Shown here piece after piece: positions 7,683 through 14,806 of a DNA stretch of 30,965 nucleotides. The translations under genes and the position numbers were made by a program. The stretch is from Acidobacteriaceae bacterium. Its GTDB lineage: Bacteria > Acidobacteriota > Terriglobia > Terriglobales > Acidobacteriaceae. Location of the stretch: positions 419 through 31,383 of the forward strand of contig PMMJ01000242.1 in NCBI GenBank assembly GCA_003162255.1. The letters run 5' to 3'. The notes beneath the pieces were generated by a model. The model did no database searches. It was given only the letters and a program-made list of their open reading frames with translations, and was not told where the DNA came from. Position 1 is the stretch's first letter; every line of letters begins with the position of its first letter.

Positions 7683-8564
7683 GTGGTGACCAATCGCGTC
7701 GCAAGGAACAAACTACAACTTCTGCGTTCCGAGAAGCTGAGCAAACTGGCTTGGCTCGTACATGCCTTCTCTACGCGGAATGGCGGAGTCTCACGCGCCT
7801 ACGGCGGAAGCGCGCTGAATCTCGGGTTCACGAAGCATGACTCGCGCGCGGCCGTCGAGCGCAATCGCGAGCTTTTCCTCAAGGAACTGGGCGTTGCAAA
7901 TGGACGCCGAAGCTGGCCGCTGGTTTCGCTGCGGCAGATTCATTCCGATTTAATCCATCAAGTCGACCGCATGACGGAACATCCTCTGGCTGGAGACGGG
8001 CTCGTCACTGGTACGCCGGAGGTGCTCCTGGCCGTGCAGACTGCCGATTGTCTTCCCATCATTCTGGCGGATCGCAAACGACACGCCATTGGCGTTTTTC
8101 ATGCCGGCTGGCGCGGTACGGTCAAGCGTATCGCCGAGAAGGGTGTCGGCGAAATGCGGAAATACTTCAAAAGCGATCCGCGAAACCTGGTGGCCGCGAT
8201 TGGGCCGGGCGTGCGGGGATGCTGTTACGAAGTGGGCGAAGAAGTGCGCACTAAGTTTGAAACTCAGTTTGCATACGCCAACAGCTTGTTCCGCGAGGTG
8301 AAGGAGTCGGATCCGGTGCGGGAGAAATATCCGTTGCTCTTCCTGACGGCGCGCGCGCCGGGACACAGCGAATTGCCGGTGAAACTTTTTCTCGATCTGG
8401 TCGAAGCGAACCGCCGGCAACTCCTGGATGCGGGCGTGCTGGCGAAGAATATTGACACGGCAGCACCGTGCACTGCGTGCCATCCGGATCTGCTGTTCAG
8501 TTTCCGCGCCGAGAAGGGCGTGACCGGAAGAATGGTGGCCGCGGCAGGAATCAGGCCGCGATGA
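7683..8564 (+). CDS. pgeF: PgeF/YfiH-type protein (copper/zinc, nucleoside and cell-wall quality control)
   Basis: The 293-residue cytoplasmic protein belongs to the DUF152/YfiH family. Members have been reported as purine nucleoside phosphorylase-like, polyphenol oxidase-like or, in E. coli, peptidoglycan-editing factors. The signature blocks are present: AFSTRNGGVS near the start, SLRQIHSD, VQTADCLPIIL, the HAGWRGT metal-site block, CCYEVGEEV, and the closing APCTACHPDLLFSFRAEKGVTGRM. The His and Cys ligands expected for the metal site are all there. The start is a GTG at 7683 (GTG GTG follow each other), without a clear Shine-Dalgarno. It is flanked on both sides by inverted copies of an 8-nt-period repeat. 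Confidence 0.9.
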   Translation: MVTNRVARNKLQLLRSEKLSKLAWLVHAFSTRNGGVSRAYGGSALNLGFTKHDSRAAVERNRELFLKELGVANGRRSWPLVSLRQIHSDLIHQVDRMTEHPLAGDGLVTGTPEVLLAVQTADCLPIILADRKRHAIGVFHAGWRGTVKRIAEKGVGEMRKYFKSDPRNLVAAIGPGVRGCCYEVGEEVRTKFETQFAYANSLFREVKESDPVREKYPLLFLTARAPGHSELPVKLFLDLVEANRRQLLDAGVLAKNIDTAAPCTACHPDLLFSFRAEKGVTGRMVAAAGIRPR

Positions 8565-8612
8565 ACAGTATCGGGTGGTCGAGCCATCTAAGTTCAAAGG
8601 CCTTTGACGTTC

Positions 8613-8647
8613 AATGACCCGATGACCCGATCACCAGATGGCCCGGT
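8613..8647. repeat. Degenerate 8-nt tandem repeat
   Basis: Units AATGACCC, GATGACCC, GATCACCA and GATGGCCC follow in strict 8-base period. It fills the gap between the convergent pgeF and pirin genes. The unit family matches 19772-19806 and, inverted, 7645-7674. Confidence 0.7.
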
Positions 8648-8652
8648 CTGTC

Positions 8653-9351
8653 TTACGCCAGGTCGAACAGTAGAACTTCCGCGTCTTCCGTTGCTTTGAT
8701 CGTCAGCTTTTTTTCTTCGCTGATGGCCGCACCATCCCCCTGACGCAACTTCTGGCCGTTCAGTTCGACCTCGCCCTTAGCGACCTGGAGCCACTCGTGA
8801 CGCTTGGCGCCGAGCGAATGCGTGACTTCTTCTCCGGGTGCAAGCAGAGTGACGAACAGCTTCGCGTCCTGATTGATCTTTACCGAACCGTCGGCGCCGT
8901 CATTCGTAGCGATCAGGCGCAGCTTGCCGCGCTTCTCGGCTTCCGGGAAACTTTTCTGCTCGTAGCCAGGTTCATGCCCCGGCCTGTCGGGAAGAATCCA
9001 TATCTGCAGCAGGTGCACGGCTTCGGTCGCCGACGGATTCGCCTCGCTGTGCCGGATGCCACGCCCGGCAGTCATGCGCTGCCCGTCACCAGGGAGAATC
9101 ACCGAGCCCGTGCCCAGGCTGTCCTTATGCTCGAGCTTGCCGGATAGAACATAGGTGATGATCTCCATGTCGCGATGGGGATGCGTTGGAAAACCTCCGT
9201 TGGGCGCGACCCAATCTTCATTGATCACACGCAGCGAACGGAAACCCACCCACTTGGGATCGTGGTAGTCGTTGAAACTGAAAGTATGGCGGGTCTTAAG
9301 CCAGCCGTAATCGCCGCCGCCACGCTCATTGCTGCGTCGGATCGTAATCAT
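8653..9351 (-). CDS. Pirin family protein (YhhW-type bicupin)
   Basis: The 232-residue protein is a bacterial pirin, a two-cupin-domain metalloprotein related to E. coli YhhW, for which quercetin 2,3-dioxygenase activity has been reported. The metal ligands His57, His59 (PTHPHRDME), His101 and Glu103 (GIRHSEANP) are at the same numbers as in YhhW. The opening MITIRRSNERG and the W/TFSFNDYHDP block are also typical. The second cupin (about 125-232) lacks ligands, as usual. The ATG at 9351 has CAGGAG about 9 bases upstream. A perfect 8-bp palindrome lies 31-48 bases upstream of the ATG and suggests control by a small dimeric repressor, perhaps redox- or electrophile-sensing. Confidence 0.93.
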   Translation of the reverse strand: MITIRRSNERGGGDYGWLKTRHTFSFNDYHDPKWVGFRSLRVINEDWVAPNGGFPTHPHRDMEIITYVLSGKLEHKDSLGTGSVILPGDGQRMTAGRGIRHSEANPSATEAVHLLQIWILPDRPGHEPGYEQKSFPEAEKRGKLRLIATNDGADGSVKINQDAKLFVTLLAPGEEVTHSLGAKRHEWLQVAKGEVELNGQKLRQGDGAAISEEKKLTIKATEDAEVLLFDLA

Positions 9352-9381
9352 GATGGTTGCTCCTGGGTGGTCGGCTACAAT

Positions 9382-9399
9382 TAGTCGTTGTAACGACTA
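9382..9399 (-). promoter_or_regulatory. Palindromic operator candidate upstream of pirin gene
   Basis: TAGTCGTT and AACGACTA form a perfect inverted repeat separated by GT, ending 31 bases before the pirin ATG. Size and A/T-ended symmetry suit a MarR-, HxlR- or ArsR-type dimer. No regulator gene is adjacent. Weak -10-like boxes (TACAAC, TAATTG on the minus strand) overlap the palindrome, as expected for repression. Confidence 0.55.
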
Positions 9400-9642
9400 T
9401 GTTCAGTAGGTTTAGATGTAAGGAGAGCAGGAAGGATTCAGGGGCAGAATCGTCATTAGTCGGTGGTCGCTGGTCGTTCGCAGTTCGCTAACCGGCAAAC
9501 ACTGCTATGCTTCCTCTTTCGGTGGAGCGACGGGCGCCCTCGCCCGTCAATTCAGAATTGAATAGGTAGGGGCGGGTGCCTTCACCTGCCCCCATTCCCG
9601 TATATAGCCGTGGCCACTGCCAAGGCCATGTGATCACAATCC
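9400..9642. other. Gene-free spacer with REP-like hairpins
   Basis: The pirin and csp genes diverge across a 392-base spacer. Besides the pirin operator it holds a 7-nt-period stretch near 9456-9477 (AGTCGGT, GGTCGCT, GGTCGTT) and two adjacent hairpins, 9529-9548 and 9569-9592. It then holds the csp promoter and leader. I see no small gene in it. Confidence 0.6.
9529..9592. repeat. REP-like palindromes, copies 2 and 3
   Basis: GACGGGCG (9529-9536) pairs with CGCCCGTC (9541-9548) around CCCT. The element shares the AGCGAC lead-in with 2053-2092, with a C-G to G-C compensatory swap in the stem. A second hairpin, GGGGCGGGTG (9569-9578) with CACCTGCCCC (9583-9592) around CCTT, follows 20 bases later. 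The tandem arrangement resembles the BIME clusters formed by REP elements. Confidence 0.6.
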
Positions 9643-9671
9643 TTGACAGTCCCCCCTCTGAGCAGCACAAT
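9643..9671 (+). promoter_or_regulatory. Sigma70-type promoter of cold-shock gene
   Basis: A perfect TTGACA -35 box at 9643-9648 is followed after exactly 17 bases by CACAAT (9666-9671, four of six consensus bases). Transcription would start near 9678 and give a leader of about 66 bases before the GTG start of the csp gene. Confidence 0.7.
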
Positions 9672-9685
9672 TCGTACACATTTTT

Positions 9686-9737
9686 GCGCGCCCCCTGGAA
9701 TCGCGCCTTTTCGGGGACATCCGCAAAAAAGGGGGGA
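9686..9737 (+). promoter_or_regulatory. Structured csp leader with possible anti-Shine-Dalgarno
   Basis: GCGCG (9686-9690) can pair with CGCGC (9702-9706), leaving CCCCCT (9691-9696) in the loop. CCCCCT is complementary to AGGGGG at 9730-9735, part of the csp ribosome site. The leader could therefore switch between masked and open forms, a scheme known in principle for cold-shock mRNAs. It is a prediction from base pairing only. Confidence 0.4.
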
Positions 9738-9743
9738 GAGCAA

Positions 9744-9953
9744 GTGGAACGTTTGAAAGGCACCGTCAAGTGGTTCAACAATGCCAAAGGATACGGCTTC
9801 CTCGGCCGCGACGATGGACCGGATGTATTCATTCACTACAGCTCAATCACCACCGAAGGTTATAAGAGTCTGCAGGAGGGCGACAAGGTGGAGTTTGAGA
9901 TCGTCCAAGGACAGAAAGGGCCGCAAGCGGCCAATGTAACCAAGACTCCCTGA
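9744..9953 (+). CDS. Cold-shock protein (CspA family)
   Basis: The 69-residue protein is a single cold-shock domain, a five-stranded OB-fold that binds single-stranded RNA and melts secondary structure at low temperature. The opening GTVKWFNNAKGYGFL contains RNP1 (KGYGFL), and RNP2 is VFIHYS. The end, KVEFEIVQGQKGPQAANV, is the usual CspA close. The start is GTG at 9744, chosen because GGGGGGAGAG precedes it by 3 bases and the family begins exactly there. The open frame that runs further upstream covers the promoter and leader and is not part of the protein. A weak stem near 9973-9990 may follow the gene. Confidence 0.95.
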   Translation: MERLKGTVKWFNNAKGYGFLGRDDGPDVFIHYSSITTEGYKSLQEGDKVEFEIVQGQKGPQAANVTKTP

Positions 9954-10095
9954 GCGGAGGTTGCTTCAATCAGGCCGGGTTTTCCCGACCGAGGTAACTG
10001 TGCTTCGACGCCCGCGCTGGTTGTGTCCTCCGGCGTCTGTCGGCTCCCTGCCGCTTTCTTCAGCGTTACAATCTCTCTCGGGTTAATCACTCCGA

Positions 10096-11838
10096 ATGGA
10101 CAACAAAGCTATCGCCGGACTTCTCTACGAGACTGCCGATCTGCTGGAGATCGACGGGCAAGACTCGTTTCGCGTGCGCTCCTATCGCAACGCGGCGGCC
10201 GCCATTGAAGCGTTGCCGCAACAGATTGCGGACCTGATCGAGGAGCCGAAGAAGCTTCTCGAAATCCAGGGCATTGGCAAAGGGATGCTGGCCAATCTGC
10301 AGATGCTTTTCAAAGATGGCTGCATCGAAGCGCACAGCGAGCTGTTGAAAAAATACCGCCCCTCGATGCTCGAACTGCTCAAGATTCAGGGTCTCGGGCC
10401 GAAGACGATTGCTTTGATCTGGAGCGCATATCAGGTCAGCGATCTCGAGGGCGTGGAGAAACTGGCGCGCGAAGGCAAGATCCGCACCCTGCCGCGCATG
10501 GGCGAAAAGCACGAGCAGAAACTGCTCAAGGCGATCGAAGACTATCGCCGCATCGCCGGACGATTCCTCCTCGACACGGCCGAAGAGCTGGCCGAAAAAC
10601 TGGTGGGGCATCTGTTAACAGCTCCGGGCGTCGAAAAAGTCACGCCTGCCGGGTCGCTGCGCCGCGGCCGCGAAACCGTCGGCGACCTCGACATCCTGGT
10701 CACGGGCAAAGGCTGCATCGAGGCGGAACCGCGGCAGAAAATCATCGAGCACCTGCTCCGCTTTCCGGGCCTGATGGACGTCATCGCGCAAGGAGAGAAC
10801 AAGGTCAGCTTCCGGCATCGCAACGGCATGCAGGTGGACGTGCGCCTGCTGCCTCCGGAATCCTTCGGAGCGGCCATGCAATACTTCACCGGCTCCAAGG
10901 CGCACAACGTGGCCTTGCGCCAGCGCGCGCTCAAGATGGGTTTCACGCTCAACGAATACAGTCTGGCGAATGTTGAGGACAATAAGCCGGTCGCGCGGAA
11001 AACGGAAGAGAAAATCTACGCCAAGCTCGGGCTCGACTTCATTCCTCCCGAACTGCGCGAGAATCTGGGAGAAATCGAAGCCGCCGCTGCCCACACGCTG
11101 CCCGTGCTGCTTGAGCTCTCCGATATTCGCGGCGACGTGCACATGCACACCGTCGAAACCGACGGGCGCAACACTATTGAAGAGATGGCCGAAGCGGCGC
11201 GGGAACGCGGCTACCAGTACATGGCCATCACCGATCACTCGAAGAATCTCGCCTTCGCCAACGGCCTCACTGACGAACGCGCGCTGGCGCACATCGAGAG
11301 AATCCGGGCGGTCGAAAAGAAGATGAAGGGCATCCGCATTTTCGCCGGAATCGAAGTCGACATTCTGGGCGATGGCGCGCTCGACCTCTCCGATTCAGTG
11401 CTTGAGCAAATGGACATCGTTATCGCCAGCGTGCACTCGCAGTTCAATCAGGACCGCGCCACCATGACTGACCGGCTGCTGACGGCCGTCGCCAATCCCA
11501 ATACTTCGATGATCGGGCATCCCACCGGACGCCTGCTGCTGCGCCGCGACGCTTACCCGTTCGATCTCGACGCCGTTCTCAAAGCAGCGGCCAAACACAA
11601 AGTGGCGATGGAACTAAATTCCTATCCCGATCGGCTCGACCTCAATGACGTGCATCTTCGTCTCGCGAAACAGCATGGCGTGAAAATCGTGATCAACACC
11701 GATTCCCACCACACTTCGCACATGGAAAAGCTGCGTTATGGGGTCATTCAGGCCCGGCGCGCCTGGCTCACCAGGGACGACGTGCTGAACACGCTGCCGG
11801 CGCAAAGATTTGCCCGCGCGATGAAGCACGCGTGGTAG
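10096..11838 (+). CDS. polX: Family X DNA polymerase/3'-5' exonuclease PolX
   Basis: This is a bacterial PolX, a gap-filling repair polymerase fused to a PHP phosphoesterase domain with 3'-5' exonuclease and AP-endonuclease-type activities. The 580-residue length is standard. Helix-hairpin-helix motifs lie at about 56-70 (IQGIGKGML) and 97-110 (IQGLGPKTIA). The polymerase palm has GSLRRGRETVGDLDILV with Asp197 and Asp199, and the third carboxylate is Asp248 in QVDVRL. The PHP domain starts at about 345 with DVHMH (His349, His351) and continues with ITDHS, EVDIL, ASVHSQ, IGHPTGR and NTDSHH, giving the expected metal ligands. A TACAAT -10 box at 10067-10072 precedes the ATG; no Shine-Dalgarno is obvious. 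It is monocistronic. Confidence 0.96.
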   Translation: MDNKAIAGLLYETADLLEIDGQDSFRVRSYRNAAAAIEALPQQIADLIEEPKKLLEIQGIGKGMLANLQMLFKDGCIEAHSELLKKYRPSMLELLKIQGLGPKTIALIWSAYQVSDLEGVEKLAREGKIRTLPRMGEKHEQKLLKAIEDYRRIAGRFLLDTAEELAEKLVGHLLTAPGVEKVTPAGSLRRGRETVGDLDILVTGKGCIEAEPRQKIIEHLLRFPGLMDVIAQGENKVSFRHRNGMQVDVRLLPPESFGAAMQYFTGSKAHNVALRQRALKMGFTLNEYSLANVEDNKPVARKTEEKIYAKLGLDFIPPELRENLGEIEAAAAHTLPVLLELSDIRGDVHMHTVETDGRNTIEEMAEAARERGYQYMAITDHSKNLAFANGLTDERALAHIERIRAVEKKMKGIRIFAGIEVDILGDGALDLSDSVLEQMDIVIASVHSQFNQDRATMTDRLLTAVANPNTSMIGHPTGRLLLRRDAYPFDLDAVLKAAAKHKVAMELNSYPDRLDLNDVHLRLAKQHGVKIVINTDSHHTSHMEKLRYGVIQARRAWLTRDDVLNTLPAQRFARAMKHAW

Positions 11839-12149
11839 CGAAACAGATTCCCCATAAATACGCTTGTCCCGACAATCTCGCCAAGTCGCATTTTCATCAC
11901 GCAGACAACGGCCTAGCAGAATCAATGAGTTACGGGTGGATTGCGCGGCCCGCTCTGGACTCCCAGTTGCACTCCAAGGGTACCTAACCATCCCGGAGTT
12001 GATTCAGATTGGCGGACCCTTTACAAACCACTGATACTATTTATCTTTGTTTACCGCTCTGGGTCTGCGCTCCGGAACCGGCGACCAAGGGTAGAGGGAC
12101 TCCGGCGGATTAGGCCGGGACAGGTTTTCAACGGGCATGCGAACCATCT
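11839..12149. other. Gene-free spacer before surface-glycan locus
   Basis: The 311 bases between polX and the first propeller gene contain no convincing gene, tRNA or terminator hairpin. The only clear signal is the promoter candidate at 11999-12027. The spacer marks the boundary between scattered housekeeping genes and the one-directional accessory locus. Confidence 0.55.
11999..12027 (+). promoter_or_regulatory. Candidate promoter of the propeller-flippase genes
   Basis: TTGATT (11999-12004) and TACAAA (12022-12027) are separated by exactly 17 bases, each matching four of six consensus positions. It is the best sigma70-like pair in the spacer and would give a leader of about 115 bases before the ATG at 12150. 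Confidence 0.4.
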
Positions 12150-13148
12150 ATGAATACGAACGACCCTATGAATAAGATCTACGTTGGCGGAGGACAATTT
12201 AGAAGCAGCGTATTTCAGAAGCTCGAGGAGTGGGAGTCCTGCAAGCGGGCGATCGTGGCCGAGATCGATCCCGTCACGAAGACTTCGCGCAACTGCGTCG
12301 AGTACGAATCTCCCAAAGAAGCCGCCGCGGATGAATTGCCGGCCATCCTGTTCAAAACCCCCACGCTGCGCGACAACAAGCTCTTCCCGTGCACGTCCAC
12401 GGAAGTCTTGGTCTATGACCTCCCGTCCTTTCGCCTCACCAACTATATTTCTCTTCCCATTTTCAACGATCTTCATCACGTTTACCCAACTCCGCAGGGC
12501 ACGCTGCTGATTGCGGTCACCGGCCTCGATATCGTGGCCGAAGTCTCGCTCGACGGAAAGCTATTGCGGCAGTGGGACGTGCTGGGCCAGGATACCTGGA
12601 GCATTTATTCCAAGGACATCGATTACCGCAAGGTTCCGACGACCAAACCGCACCGCGCCCACGGCAACCATGTTTTTCAGTTGGGAGATGAAATCTGGGT
12701 CACGCGATGCCATCAGCGCGATGCCATCAGCCTGCAAGATCCGGGGCGGAGGATCGATATCGGGGCAAAGACTTCCGTGCACGAGGGCTTGCTCTTCAAC
12801 GGCTCGTTGTATTTTACCGCCGTCGACGGCCACATCATTCTGGTGAATCCTCAAACGCTCCAGGTCGAGCGTGTCTACGATTTGAACAAAATGAGCGGTC
12901 CGGGCGAGGAGAGTCTGGGCTATTGCCGCGGAGTTCTTCTGGTGGACGAGCGCTTTGTGTGGGTTGGCTTCTCGCGCCTTCGTCCCACCAAGTTCCGGCA
13001 AAACCTGAATTGGGTGCGGCATCCCAAGCGGAACCATCGCCCCAGTCATCTCGCGCTATACGATCTCCAGAGCGGCACTTGTCTGCAAGAGATCGAGACC
13101 GAGCCCCACGGCATTGGCGTGGTTTTCAGTATTTTCCAGTGCCCCTAG
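12150..13148 (+). CDS. Propeller-like protein of unknown function, copy A
   Basis: I do not recognise a named family for this 332-residue protein. It has no signal peptide or membrane segment, so it should be cytoplasmic. Repeated patterns of the type EVSLDGKLLRQWDV, LALYDLQSGTCLQEIE and ILVNPQTLQVERVYDL suggest a beta-propeller. It resembles NHL, quinoprotein or arylsulfotransferase-like repeats only in general style. Many histidines sit in conserved blocks shared with copy B: LHHVYPTP (109-110), KPHRAHGNH (168, 171, 174), HQRD (188), VDGH (228), HRPSH (296, 300) and EPHGIG (320). These could bind a metal or a charged ligand. About four fifths of residues match the gene at 14807, by eye. It is followed by the flippase, with its twin on the other side, pointing to a job in glycan synthesis or export. 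Confidence 0.7.
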   Translation: MNTNDPMNKIYVGGGQFRSSVFQKLEEWESCKRAIVAEIDPVTKTSRNCVEYESPKEAAADELPAILFKTPTLRDNKLFPCTSTEVLVYDLPSFRLTNYISLPIFNDLHHVYPTPQGTLLIAVTGLDIVAEVSLDGKLLRQWDVLGQDTWSIYSKDIDYRKVPTTKPHRAHGNHVFQLGDEIWVTRCHQRDAISLQDPGRRIDIGAKTSVHEGLLFNGSLYFTAVDGHIILVNPQTLQVERVYDLNKMSGPGEESLGYCRGVLLVDERFVWVGFSRLRPTKFRQNLNWVRHPKRNHRPSHLALYDLQSGTCLQEIETEPHGIGVVFSIFQCP

Positions 13149-13230
13149 CCGGAGAGAGAAGAAGAGCCAAGCAATAAGAGCGAAGAACAACCATGACGAG
13201 CACGCAGGCACTTAACAGCTGCCATCATTC

Positions 13231-14802
13231 ATGCTGAAGCTTGAAAAAAGACAGATTCTGAAGAACGTCGGCTCGAGCTGGTTCGCGCTCGCCATCAACG
13301 TGATCGTCGGAATTTTCCTTTCCCCGTTCATCCTGCATCACCTGGGCGACGCCGCGTTCGGAGTCTGGGTGCTGATCTTCTCGGTGACCGGCTACTACGG
13401 CCTGTTCGATCTCGGCATCCGCTCTTCCATCATTCGCTACGTTTCCAAGTACGCTGCCACTGACGATCGCGAAAAGCTCACGCAGTTCGTCAACACCGCG
13501 CTGTTCAGCTACGCCGGCATTGGCGTGGTGAGCATGGTGTTGACCACGCTGTTGAGTTCGTCCGTTGAAAAGCTGTTTCGCATTCCGGCCGGAATGCACA
13601 CCGACGCGCGCCTGCTGCTGTTGATCGTCGGCGCCTCGATCAGCATCAGCTTCCCGCTGGGTGTTTTCGGCGGCATGCTCGAAGGGTTGCAGCGCTTCTA
13701 CATTCTGAACTGGACCAGCATCGGCGCCACCCTCGCCCGCGCCGCTTTGATCGTTTATTTTCTGCACCGCGGATACGGCCTGCTCACCGTCGCCCTGATC
13801 ACGGTGATCATGCCGATTTTTTCCTCGATTCTCCGTGGCATCGTGGTATTCCGTTTGTGTCCCGTGCCCCTTGGTCCTAAGTATGTGGATCGCGACTCCT
13901 TCCGCCACATGGCCAATTACGGCGGCACCACTTTCCTGGTGATCATCTCCATGAACCTGCGCTTCCGCAGCGACGAACTTGTGCTCGGAGCCATGATGTC
14001 CACCGTTGCCATCACCTACTTCAACATCGGCGCACGCATCGTCGACTACGCGTCCCAACTCATCGGTAGCATGGCCCAGGTTTTTGTGCCCATGTCGAGC
14101 CAGTCGGAAGCCACCGGCAACCTCGATCGTGTGCGGAAGATTTATATCACCGGCAACCGCGCGTGCGCGTTCCTGATTCTTCCCATCACCGCGATCCTGA
14201 TCATCCTCGGCAAGCACATCATCCGCATCTGGGTAGGTGCGCGCTACATTCCGCACAGCTACCCGGTGCTGGTGGTGATGATCATTCCTTTCGCGCTCAT
14301 GCTGTCGCAGGCGGCTTCCGGGCGCGTTTTGTTCGGCATGGGCAAGCACCAGACCTGGGCGGCCATCACAGTGATCGAGGGCGTCGCCAACATCATTCTC
14401 AGCATCGCGCTCGTCCCCACGCTTGGAATTGTGGGTGACGCCCTAGGCACCGCCATCCCGCTCAGCTTCACTTGTATTGCGTTCCTGCCTCGCCACTTGA
14501 AGAAGCAGATCGGCGTTCCCGTCGGGACCTTCCTGCGCGAAGCGTACACCCTGCCCATTCTTCTGACCCTCCCCTTGGTCGGAGTGCTGTGGCTGGCCAA
14601 CCGATTTTTTTATCCCCGCCACCTGATCCAGTTAGTGCTCGAAGTCCTGGTGGCGAGTTCGATCTACGGGGTCGGGCTGCTCTGGGCCTATCGCACCAAC
14701 CGGGCATTTCATGTCGCCGAGATTGCTGGCTTGACCAAGCCGTTGCCTCTCGAGCAACCGCCCGAATCAGTGATTGCGGTGGAATATCAGGGCGAGCAGT
14801 GA
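13231..14802 (+). CDS. Wzx/MATE-like oligosaccharide flippase
   Basis: The 523-residue integral membrane protein belongs to the multidrug/oligosaccharidyl-lipid/polysaccharide flippase superfamily. It would move lipid-linked glycan units across the inner membrane. The amino end shows the family pattern: a first segment WFALAINVIVGIFLSPFIL, then FGVWVLIFSVTGYYGLFDLG and SIIRYVSKYAATDD. About 14 hydrophobic segments follow in pairs, with a hydrophilic tail after residue about 500. The ATG at 13231 lacks a clear ribosome site. The stop at 14802 is 4 bases before the start of propeller copy B, so the two are very likely cotranscribed and translationally coupled. Position between twin genes is unusual for a flippase. 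Confidence 0.88.
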   Translation: MLKLEKRQILKNVGSSWFALAINVIVGIFLSPFILHHLGDAAFGVWVLIFSVTGYYGLFDLGIRSSIIRYVSKYAATDDREKLTQFVNTALFSYAGIGVVSMVLTTLLSSSVEKLFRIPAGMHTDARLLLLIVGASISISFPLGVFGGMLEGLQRFYILNWTSIGATLARAALIVYFLHRGYGLLTVALITVIMPIFSSILRGIVVFRLCPVPLGPKYVDRDSFRHMANYGGTTFLVIISMNLRFRSDELVLGAMMSTVAITYFNIGARIVDYASQLIGSMAQVFVPMSSQSEATGNLDRVRKIYITGNRACAFLILPITAILIILGKHIIRIWVGARYIPHSYPVLVVMIIPFALMLSQAASGRVLFGMGKHQTWAAITVIEGVANIILSIALVPTLGIVGDALGTAIPLSFTCIAFLPRHLKKQIGVPVGTFLREAYTLPILLTLPLVGVLWLANRFFYPRHLIQLVLEVLVASSIYGVGLLWAYRTNRAFHVAEIAGLTKPLPLEQPPESVIAVEYQGEQ

Positions 14803-14806
14803 GTCT

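Noticed and set aside
9576..9743. N-terminal extension of the cold-shock protein
   Set aside because: It covers a hairpin, the promoter and the leader; the family starts at the GTG at 9744.
13225..14349. Long antisense open frame (374 codons) over the flippase gene
   Set aside because: Its product is low-complexity and rich in His, Asp, Gln and Glu, as expected for the mirror of a hydrophobic membrane gene; no domain is visible.
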